Source: Bacteroidales bacterium (GTDB lineage Bacteria > Bacteroidota > Bacteroidia > Bacteroidales > Bacteroidaceae). Taken from it: 64,000 nt of DNA. How positions within the stretch are numbered: the stretch's first letter is position 1; each line of letters begins with the position of its first letter. The position numbers were made by a program, and so were the translations under genes. Below are positions 32,317-41,100 of the stretch, piece after piece. Location of the stretch: positions 1 to 64,000 of the forward strand of contig JAATGU010000059.1 of assembly GCA_015654535.1 (NCBI GenBank), given 5' to 3'. The notes beneath the pieces are model-generated. The model saw nothing but the letters and a program-made list of their open reading frames with translations. It did not search any database and had not been told where the DNA came from.

Positions 32317-33849
32317 ATGAAAAGAATGAAAATTAAAAATTTACTTTTGGCAGGGTTGACGTTTTTTACGCTATTTTCCTGCAAAGATGATGGTAACGAT
32401 GTCATCAACAACCTTGAGAATGAAAAGGCGTACTTCTCTTTGAAGCTTGCTTTTCCTGCGTCTTCTGGGACAAAAGCAACTACAAGTGACGAAAATGGTG
32501 ATGGATATCAGGATGGATTGGCCACAGAGCAGCAATTTCAGAAAGTTGCTGTGATTTTGGTTTCTGCGTCTACCAATAAAGTGACCGATTATGTGGAATA
32601 CACAAAATCGGATTTTGCTCCGGAAGGTGATGCGGCAATTGATAACAATTCCACCAGCCCTACGTCCATTTCTAAAAATTATCTCGCAAAATCAGCTAAA
32701 CTGGTTACTAAAGGAGATGCTAAAGTATATGTTTTTTTAAATCCAACAGCTGACGTTGAGGTTTTTAAAACTGTAGGCACAGATGCTGCTAACATTCTGA
32801 TAACAGAGATGACGGCTTTAACCGCTACTGATATTACTGGAGTAGGGAGCATTGCCAATGCTAATAACTTCTTAATGGGAAATACTGAAACTGCTGTTGT
32901 GCAGACTATCGATGGTACTGTGAAGAATCCTACAACTGTTACAATTGATGTAGAACGTGCTGCGGTTAAATTAGTGGAAAATACAGCGACTGCTACTTTT
33001 GCCGTTACTAACACACTTGTGGCTACTTCGGTAGAAGCCACGCTTGTAAAGTATGATTATAACAATCTTAACAAGCGTTCTTTCTTACTTAAAAATACAG
33101 AATCCAGATCAGATGCGGGAGCGATATCAGGGAGTTACGTGGTGGATCCAAACTTTATTACAGCGAATTATAAATCAACTACGTCTTCAACAGCTCCTTG
33201 GTATACAAGTGACTTCTTTACTATGGATAATCAGAATGTTAATAAAACGTTCCCTACAACTCCTGGTGATATTACCTATTGTCTTGAAAACACAATGATT
33301 AGTAACGAACAATATGATAATAAAACAACTTCTATTGTTTATCAAGCAAGTATCAAAGTGAATGGAAATGCAGCGGCTACTTTCTACACTTATAAGAATA
33401 CAATATATACTTCTTATAGTGCTTTGATGGCAGCATATAATAAAGATTATCCAAATCCAATTCAACAGTTGGGTACAGTTTTTACAGAAGCTGATGTAAA
33501 CGCCGTTTATACTAGTGCAAATTATACTACCGACGTTAAAGCTTTCAATACAAAATTAGTCGATAAGGGAATCAAATGTTATTATAATGGCGTGTGTTAC
33601 TATAATTGGATGATTAAACATTGGGATCAAGCGGGTACTGTTTTAGGAAGAATGGAATTCGGTGTGGTACGTAACAATGTGTACTATCTTGCTGTTACAA
33701 AAATATTGAATATTGGCGAACCTTGGGTCCCGGTAGGTCCAGAGGATCCGGATCCCACACCAGATCCAGATGAAACAGAAAAGGCCTCTCTTGTGATATC
33801 AATTAATGTATTACCTTGGACTGTTCGTACTAACGATATTGAGTTTTAA
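32317..33849 (+). CDS. Mfa1-like major fimbrial subunit
   Basis: The product is 510 residues. The signal ends at a lipobox (FFTLFSCKDD), as in type V fimbrial subunits that reach the surface as lipoproteins. Bacteroidetes type V subunits lose an N-terminal peptide and polymerise by strand exchange; the C-terminal strand here is LVISINVLPWTVRTNDIEF. Residues 1-150 form the N-terminal domain (VAVILVSASTNKVTD). Cys421 and Cys427 form a C-x5-C pair in GIKCYYNGVCYY, which recurs in the second Mfa1-like subunit. It is probably the most abundant shaft protein: a hairpin just after it would reduce expression of the genes that follow. Confidence 0.85.
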   Translation: MKRMKIKNLLLAGLTFFTLFSCKDDGNDVINNLENEKAYFSLKLAFPASSGTKATTSDENGDGYQDGLATEQQFQKVAVILVSASTNKVTDYVEYTKSDFAPEGDAAIDNNSTSPTSISKNYLAKSAKLVTKGDAKVYVFLNPTADVEVFKTVGTDAANILITEMTALTATDITGVGSIANANNFLMGNTETAVVQTIDGTVKNPTTVTIDVERAAVKLVENTATATFAVTNTLVATSVEATLVKYDYNNLNKRSFLLKNTESRSDAGAISGSYVVDPNFITANYKSTTSSTAPWYTSDFFTMDNQNVNKTFPTTPGDITYCLENTMISNEQYDNKTTSIVYQASIKVNGNAAATFYTYKNTIYTSYSALMAAYNKDYPNPIQQLGTVFTEADVNAVYTSANYTTDVKAFNTKLVDKGIKCYYNGVCYYNWMIKHWDQAGTVLGRMEFGVVRNNVYYLAVTKILNIGEPWVPVGPEDPDPTPDPDETEKASLVISINVLPWTVRTNDIEF

Positions 33850-33880
33850 TTGAAAACAGACAATTGGATGAATTAGGCAC

Positions 33881-33920
33881 CAGAAGGAAGATTTGCTATC
33901 TTTCCTTCTGATGTTTTTCT
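33881..33920 (+). terminator. Hairpin with T run after the major subunit gene
   Basis: CAGAAGGAAGAT and ATCTTTCCTTCTG pair over about 12 bp with one bulge around TTGCT, followed by ATGTTTTTCT. It lies 31 bases past the major subunit stop and 140 bases before the anchor gene, and probably acts as a partial terminator. Confidence 0.65.
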
Positions 33921-34061
33921 AAAATAAAAATGCATTTGCCTTGTCGATGCAAAGAAAGACAGGCTATTGGAAGAATTTTAAAAACTTTCCCACTAAAGTA
34001 GACAATCATAGTAACCATTTATGTGGTTGCTTCTATTATATATAAAAAAACAATTATAAAT

Positions 34062-35060
34062 ATGAAAGGAATGGATAAATGTTTTTATATGCTACGAAAC
34101 AAAATAGTCTATGCACTACTTATTGTGCTCGTTGGCGTGTTTTCCGCCTGTTCTATCATGGAGGACGACAGAACAGACTGTCCAGAGGAATGTCATATTC
34201 GTTTTAAATATGATTATAACATGAAATTTGCCAACGCATTTGCCAATGAGGTGAAACAGGTAGCTCTTTATATATTTGATGATAAAGGACATTTCGTAAA
34301 ATTTCAAACCGATGAAGGCAAGGCATTGAAGGCTGATGATTATTATATGTCACTTAATGTTGCTCCAGGAAAGTATCATTTAGTGGCTTGGGCTGGGTTG
34401 GACGGTGAATCATTTAATGCGGAGACACTTACCCCTGGTGTATCCACCTTGACAAATTTAAAAGTTGCTTTACAGCATATCAATGGGGAATCAAACAAGG
34501 ATCTTCATCCATTATGGCATGGTGAGGTAAGTGAGATCACCGTAACGGGGCAATATCAAGAACAAATTGTTTCTTTGGTAAAAGACACTCATCGTGTGCG
34601 TGTAATGTTGCAAAATATTAACGGTGTTTCAGTAGATAATGCAGCCTTCCGTTTTGAAATAACCGATGATAACAGTTTGATAAATTATGATAATAGTCTT
34701 ATCCCTAATGGCAGATTAACTTATTATCCATATATAACTGGACAAAATACCGTGGGGGATATTCAATCTGTTACCACAGTTTATGCAGAAATGCATACTT
34801 CTCGCTTAATTGCCGGAAGTCAATCGCGCCTTCGAATCATTAAAGCGGAGGATAGTAGTGTTGTAATAGATATTCCGTTAACAGCCTATCTGATGCTTAC
34901 TGAAATGGAAGGACATAAAGAGGACATGTCTGCACAAGAATATCTTGATCGCCAAGATGAATATTCGTTGGTGTTTTTTCTTGATGATAATCTATCTTGG
35001 TTGAAAATACAGATTATTATCAATGGATGGACGGTACGTTTTAATAGTTCAGAACTTTGA
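34062..35060 (+). CDS. FimB/Mfa2-like fimbrial anchor subunit
   Basis: The product is 332 residues from the ATG at 34062; an upstream GTG start would add 13 residues without a signal. The lipobox is LVGVFSACSIMEDD. Then DCPEECHIRFKYDYNMKFAN and QVALYIFDDKGHFVKF match the FimB/Mfa2 family, which sits in the outer membrane, ends the fibre and fixes its length. It follows the major subunit after a 212-base gap with a hairpin. Its stop is 8 bases before the next start. Confidence 0.85.
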   Translation: MKGMDKCFYMLRNKIVYALLIVLVGVFSACSIMEDDRTDCPEECHIRFKYDYNMKFANAFANEVKQVALYIFDDKGHFVKFQTDEGKALKADDYYMSLNVAPGKYHLVAWAGLDGESFNAETLTPGVSTLTNLKVALQHINGESNKDLHPLWHGEVSEITVTGQYQEQIVSLVKDTHRVRVMLQNINGVSVDNAAFRFEITDDNSLINYDNSLIPNGRLTYYPYITGQNTVGDIQSVTTVYAEMHTSRLIAGSQSRLRIIKAEDSSVVIDIPLTAYLMLTEMEGHKEDMSAQEYLDRQDEYSLVFFLDDNLSWLKIQIIINGWTVRFNSSEL

Positions 35061-35068
35061 TAAGATTT

Positions 35069-36886
35069 ATGATACATATAAAGTTTGTAGTAAATAATAA
35101 GTTAGTATGGGTGATATTTATTCTATTAACTATGCTTGCTTGTAAGAATGATGTTTTTTCTAACGGAGATGGACATACAGAGGATGAAGCAGGTACCTAT
35201 ATTTCAGTTGCTCTCAATGTGCCTATTACCACTCGAGTCAATCCAACAGGAGGAGAAGAAGGAGACATGCAGGAAGATGGGCAAATAAATGAAAATACTA
35301 TTTCCAATATAATGCTTTTTTTTTATCAGAGTGATAATATAAATCAAGCAATTAGGGATAATACTATTGTCTTAGGTTCAGCTTATTTCGGATCTTCCGA
35401 TATCCTTTCCGAAAATATAACCAGACCACGGAAGGTTGAACTCCCTAAAGGAGTGTATCATGTAATTGTGGTTGCTAATGCTGGTAATTTAACTTCCACG
35501 TTTGGCAGTGGCATTAAAGTAAAAGATGTGTGTGACTATTTACAGAAAACAGCCTGGTTAGAGAATGCCGGAGATTATTCTCAATTTGTAATGGCTTCTG
35601 CTAAAGATGCTTCTGTAAATCTTACAGCATCAGCTACAGAAATGAACCCTGCACAGATTTATGTGGATGTGGAAAGATTGGCTGCCCGGGTAGACTTTAT
35701 TCCGAATACAGGAGTGGGAGCCATCGATTTGAATAATTATTTGGTAAAAGATAGAAATAATAACACTATAGCCAAGGTCATTATTAATAAAATAAAGTTA
35801 ATCAATCAACTCACTGCAGGTTCTTATTTATTAAAACGAGTGGCAGCAAGCGCATCTGTTGTTCCTGAATATTTAGGTGATGAGGAACTGGATGCTGGTG
35901 GAGTGCAATCAAATTATGTAATAGACCCATGGAGCCTTTTGAAGACTAAGGACAATTTAACAGGGCAGCATTTTAGCTCGATAAATGGTGGAGCAGGCTC
36001 TGACATAGTCTCTTCGTTATATAGCAATTATTATAGTAACTTCATTTTGAGTGATGTGGATGCAATAAAGACAACAAACCTTACAAAAGACGGAGTAAAT
36101 TATTATATACTTGGCTATACACTTGAAAATACAACTAACAAAGATTACCAATTCAACGGCTATTCTACAGGAGTAATGTTTGAAGCAACATACATTCCGT
36201 ATAAGGTGACTGAGTATAATGTTAAAAGCAGAGCTAATATAGCGATAAACAATTCTAATGTGATTACTTTTTTTGCTTATAATGATGATGTTATCTGCAA
36301 TTCTTTGGAAGCCGTCGAATTTGCCTCACTTAAAAATACTCAACCTGCAGACGATTTTTTTGCAAAGGTATTTACAACCGAAAATACTTGGCAGGAAGTT
36401 CAGGAGTATGTCAATCGGATTAAAGACACTGATTTGCTCGGCTTTAAATCTTATCTATTGGCAAAAATGGAAGGGCAATCAATGACGGCTAACCTTACTG
36501 AAAATGTTTCTTGGAAAAGTTTTATATTGGCTGCTTATGGCTACTCTATAAATGGAGGTATGGTGAGCATTAATCAAGATGATAAAAACACCAGACTACT
36601 ATTAATTGAACAGGGCATAAAATGTTATCAAGATGGACTTTGTTATTATCCTTATTGGATTCGCCACTCGAATAATAATGCTACTGATGCTGGTATTATG
36701 GAGTTTGGCATTGTTCGCAATAATATATATAAGCTGAAAGTAAATTCATTTTCAGGATTAGGAAAACCTCTCCCTTATATTCCGACTACAGACAAACCTG
36801 ATACTCTTGATGAAGAATCATTTGTACAAATATTTGTCACCGTTAAACCTTGGAAGGTAATAGTACATCCCGAAATTGTACTTTGA
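35069..36886 (+). CDS. Second Mfa1-like fimbrial subunit (accessory or tip)
   Basis: The product is 605 residues from the ATG at 35069; a TTG 12 bases earlier overlaps the mfa2 stop. The lipobox is ILLTMLACKNDV. The N-terminal domain contains ISVALNVPITTRVNPTGG, where an arginine cleavage site would fit. The C-terminal part repeats the major subunit pattern: GIKCYQDGLCYYPYWIRHS, MEFGIVRNNIYKLKV, and the final strand VQIFVTVKPWKVIVHPEIVL. Cys519 and Cys525 match the C-x5-C pair of the major subunit. It is probably a minor component placed between shaft and tip. Confidence 0.8.
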   Translation: MIHIKFVVNNKLVWVIFILLTMLACKNDVFSNGDGHTEDEAGTYISVALNVPITTRVNPTGGEEGDMQEDGQINENTISNIMLFFYQSDNINQAIRDNTIVLGSAYFGSSDILSENITRPRKVELPKGVYHVIVVANAGNLTSTFGSGIKVKDVCDYLQKTAWLENAGDYSQFVMASAKDASVNLTASATEMNPAQIYVDVERLAARVDFIPNTGVGAIDLNNYLVKDRNNNTIAKVIINKIKLINQLTAGSYLLKRVAASASVVPEYLGDEELDAGGVQSNYVIDPWSLLKTKDNLTGQHFSSINGGAGSDIVSSLYSNYYSNFILSDVDAIKTTNLTKDGVNYYILGYTLENTTNKDYQFNGYSTGVMFEATYIPYKVTEYNVKSRANIAINNSNVITFFAYNDDVICNSLEAVEFASLKNTQPADDFFAKVFTTENTWQEVQEYVNRIKDTDLLGFKSYLLAKMEGQSMTANLTENVSWKSFILAAYGYSINGGMVSINQDDKNTRLLLIEQGIKCYQDGLCYYPYWIRHSNNNATDAGIMEFGIVRNNIYKLKVNSFSGLGKPLPYIPTTDKPDTLDEESFVQIFVTVKPWKVIVHPEIVL

Positions 36887-36894
36887 TAAAAAAA

Positions 36895-38172
36895 ATGAAT
36901 ATGAAAAAACAGGATTACATCTATATAGTGTTATATCTCTTTTTTATTTTCGTCACCTTATCCTGTACGGAGGAGGACGAACGGAATACAGACAAATCAG
37001 AAAAAATGACTTATACCATAACCTACCATATTAGTACGCGAAGTAGTAGTGATATAAATGCATCAGATGATGAAATGATGAAAACAATTCTTCTTTTTAT
37101 TGTGGATGCAGATAATAAGATTGAAAAGAAAGTAACTGAAACGTTACCAAGCACAGAACAGCAGCACGAAGTAGAGGTTCAATTGACGGCAGGGAAAAAA
37201 AACGTTTACGGATTTTCAAATCTGACGGCGGAGATGATTACTGCCACAGGGCTCAATGTGGAGGAGGGAGAAATGATGCCGAGTCTTGTTAATGCGACTT
37301 GTGCCATAGCTAATGGCTATGAAATCGATTTGAGTGCTAATAAAGGACTTCCTATGAGCAATCAAACGACTTTTTCCGTAATGAAAACCGCTGGTCAAAC
37401 CTTCGGGATGGAACTGATCCGTATGGTATGCAAAATAAAACTGAATTTTAAAAATGAAACCGGACATACAATTACTTTGAAAAATATTATCCTAAGTCCA
37501 GTCACAACTTCAGCTATATATTTGATGCCTCACTTAGACGGGCAAATGTATCCTCAATTGCCAGGAAGCACAGCGTCAGGTGATTATACCTACGCTTTTA
37601 ATGGAAGCTCCACCTTTGCGGATAAAGGAGAATTAAAAGATTACTTATTTTATATTAACGAGTCACAAGTGTCAGGCGATAGTTGGTTTAAGTTTACATT
37701 GAATACTCAACGGGAAGGATTGGTAGATGAAGTACGCATGTCGCTCACTAATCTGTCTTATTTGAATCGGAATGATTATCTTCCTCTTGATATTATTCTG
37801 ACGGACTATAAATTGGAATTAGAAGTGAAATCTTATCCCCCTATTGGAGGCTATCCAGCGGCTGTAGAGAAAGAAGCTGATGGGTACCATTGTATATTTC
37901 CTGGTGGTGGTCCGTTTGTTATTATTCCCAAACTTATAAAACTATCTGACGGTTCCTCAGTGTCTGTGGCTGATGCTGATTGGAATTTTTCTTATGTAGA
38001 TGCCACAACGACGGTTTTTGATAAAGCTCCAATACTGAAAAACGGTGAAATTAAAGGAACGATGAAATCTTCAGCTAGCGATAAAGTTTTGTGTACCGTT
38101 TCGGTAAACGTGCTTGCATCCGGCAACGTAACCCGTATGCTTTCATACAAAGTATATATAAGCCAAAACTAA
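36895..38172 (+). CDS. Fimbrial accessory lipoprotein, Mfa3/4-like
   Basis: The product is 425 residues from the ATG at 36895; 36901 is equally possible. The lipobox is IFVTLSCTEEDE. MTYTITYHISTRSSSDINA and MMKTILLFIVDADNKIEKKV resemble FimB/Mfa-like N-terminal domains, and a second beta domain follows to the end (VSVNVLASGNVTRMLSYKVY). No closer family can be named. It begins 8 bases after the previous stop and ends one base before the giant gene, so it is translationally close to both. It is likely a fibre adapter. Confidence 0.7.
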   Translation: MNMKKQDYIYIVLYLFFIFVTLSCTEEDERNTDKSEKMTYTITYHISTRSSSDINASDDEMMKTILLFIVDADNKIEKKVTETLPSTEQQHEVEVQLTAGKKNVYGFSNLTAEMITATGLNVEEGEMMPSLVNATCAIANGYEIDLSANKGLPMSNQTTFSVMKTAGQTFGMELIRMVCKIKLNFKNETGHTITLKNIILSPVTTSAIYLMPHLDGQMYPQLPGSTASGDYTYAFNGSSTFADKGELKDYLFYINESQVSGDSWFKFTLNTQREGLVDEVRMSLTNLSYLNRNDYLPLDIILTDYKLELEVKSYPPIGGYPAAVEKEADGYHCIFPGGGPFVIIPKLIKLSDGSSVSVADADWNFSYVDATTTVFDKAPILKNGEIKGTMKSSASDKVLCTVSVNVLASGNVTRMLSYKVYISQN

Positions 38173-38173
38173 A

Positions 38174-41100
38174 ATGAAATCATATATGAAAAAATATACT
38201 AATTATCTATCGATTTTTTTTTGTTTACTATTACTCGTCGCTTTTGCAGAAAAAGTGCAAGGACAAAAAACAATTATACATAAAACGGGACCATTTTACA
38301 CAGATTACATGAGCAATGGCATGCAAAAGACACATATTAACCGAACGACGATTTATGCTTTGCCGACTGCTACTTCTGTAGTTTTGACTGTCCCACCAGA
38401 ATTGGGTGGTAATCCCGCGCCGCACGCTTATTATCGATGGTATAATTATATAACTGATGGATTGTCTACGACAATAACTCCTAATGTTACTTATACAAGC
38501 GGGACGAACGGTAGGTATCTTCTTAATAATAATTCTTTAGCAGCACAGCAAGCAAAGTATAATTTTAGTACGGGAGGTGCTTCTGTAGTGGCTTGTGATG
38601 TTTCGGCGTACAATGATTATATTGATGGAAGCACTACTTTTACAGAGCCTACTCTCTCTTATCGTTGTATTTTTGATATCAGGAATGCAAAGGAGATAGC
38701 TGACTCACTGGCAAATTTAGCTACAGGAAGATATTTAGAAGAGCATACAGTTTATATGCCTTCTACAAAAATAGGTTCTGAAAATTCACGGGTATGCCTG
38801 CAATATGATCGGACAAATTATTATGGATATACCACTACTGCAAAATCGACGATGACAAACGGAAATTTTACTATTTCTGGTACAAGTAGTGATAATGGGA
38901 GAAGACTATATGTAGCTCCACAGGCCGCAGGAAACACTCAAATAATAACTGTAACAATGACGTGTGGTAGTGGTAGTACTGCCCAAACGTATCGTATTGC
39001 CAAGTTTACAATTGTTTTTGTGAGCGATTTACCTATGAAATATAGCGCATTGACTGGGGTTAACGAAAAACGTTCCATCAACTATTTAGATAAAAACTAT
39101 GTATTGTTATCTAAACTTGATTTCGATTACAATACGAAGCCAGCTACTGAAGATAATAATATGTGGTCGAAGCCGCTGGAATGGGATATTTGTTCATATG
39201 GATTTGCCTCTCGTGAATTATATCTTGCTGGCAATCGTACGGCACCGGACTATTGTACGGCGGATTGGAATGAGTATGGTTTTTATAAAACTGCGAATAT
39301 TTTCACTAATAAATACACTTGGTGGAATCAATCAGGTCAAAAAGTTTATGATCGTAGATATTATGATAGTAATAAAGCAGAAAACGGTTATTTCTTTTAT
39401 GTGGATGCTTCGGATAAACCTGGCACTATTGCGAAACTCCGATTGGAGGATAAACTTTGTGCCGGAACTAAACTTCTAGTGTCTGCCGGGATCTGTAATA
39501 TGGCTGGAAGTGGTTCGGATGCAGATGTGAATTTTATATTCAAAGGAATAGACGCAGATGGAACAGAAACCGAGTTGCATAGATTTACATCTGGTGATAT
39601 TACTAAAACTACAATCAGCGAAGCGGAATGGTATCAAGTGTATTATTCATTCAGTTACAACACGAATGTGGATTATGATCACTATATTCTGCAAATTGAT
39701 AATAATGCTTCAAGTACTTCGGGAGGTGATTATGCCGTGGATGATATCCGTATATACCGAAGTAAACCGACAGTACAAGCTAACCAAGTAACACTACCTT
39801 GTGGTAGTGAAGATGCAAAAGTTAAGATCAGAGTAGAATATGCTAAACTTCTTTCAACTCTAGGTAAAACGGAGACAACCGTTGGTGCGGGAGAAAATTT
39901 AGAAGTGAATTATAAATTTTTGGATAGTTCAAAAACTCCAATGGTTTACAATTATAATACACTTGTAGATACTGATATAAATTACGGAGTTGTTAAAATT
40001 AGTACGAATTTTAATACAATGACAGTTTTGTCCTCTACATTGGAAGCTCCTGTAACATATAGTAAGAACCCTGTATTGGCTTATACAGAGACGGAAACAA
40101 TTGATGGAGTAACTTACCGTTACATAGTATTTCAAACGCCAAATAATAATTCGTTGAAAGTGAATGGCACTTATTATACCGCTATAGCTAATTCAAGTGG
40201 AATATTCGGGACGGGTACCTGTGATATGATCAGTGATCCTTTTACTATTATACCTCCCTCTGATGTTACTGTAGACGGTGCAAGTTGGAAAAGTGGAAAT
40301 GGTATGTGTTATGGAAATGAAATCATAATCGGCGCAAAATTGCGAGATAGGATTACGCACGAGGATATTGTATGTCGCTTTGACTGGTATTTAGGGTCGA
40401 AAGAGGAATTTTCAGCAATACCCAATGGAGGGATGTCTGTAGGTCTGGCTTTACAAAAATACAGAGAAGCATATCCTAATCCTACTAATGCTGATACAGA
40501 ATTATCTGCTATATCTGGTGACTTTAATCAGGATGCTTATGCAATACTTCAAAATTTGATTATTAAAAAAAGATTAATATTAAACCAAAAGGAAATCATC
40601 CGATTGATTCGGTTAGGTGAATCTCTTTTAGCTATTCCTATAATAGCAACTGCAGAAAAAACTTCAACAACAACGACGCTTGAATTGTGTTCCGACTATA
40701 TTCCGATAGATGCTACAGAACCTCATAAAAATCCAACTATTGAGTTAGGTCGAGTATTGGATAAGCCCATATCTTTGAGAATGGGATTAAAACAGTTTGG
40801 AGATTTGAAAAACAATTTCACAAAGAGTTTAACAATACCAGTACGTGATTTTAAAAATGCTGACCAAAGTAAAACGAGAAATCTCGTCAAGGCAAGTGAT
40901 ACGAATGTGTATTTAATAAGTACGGATGATCCAGCTATTCAGAATGTTGATTCTTTGAATCCTAGCATTCTAGTAGCAAATATAGAAACTATACATGTAA
41001 CTACTGATACTGGAGATACAGATTATTTTGCTCTTAAGATACCTTCTGGATCTATCACCGTAAAAGAAGGATACACTTATAAAATGGAATTTCATTTCAA

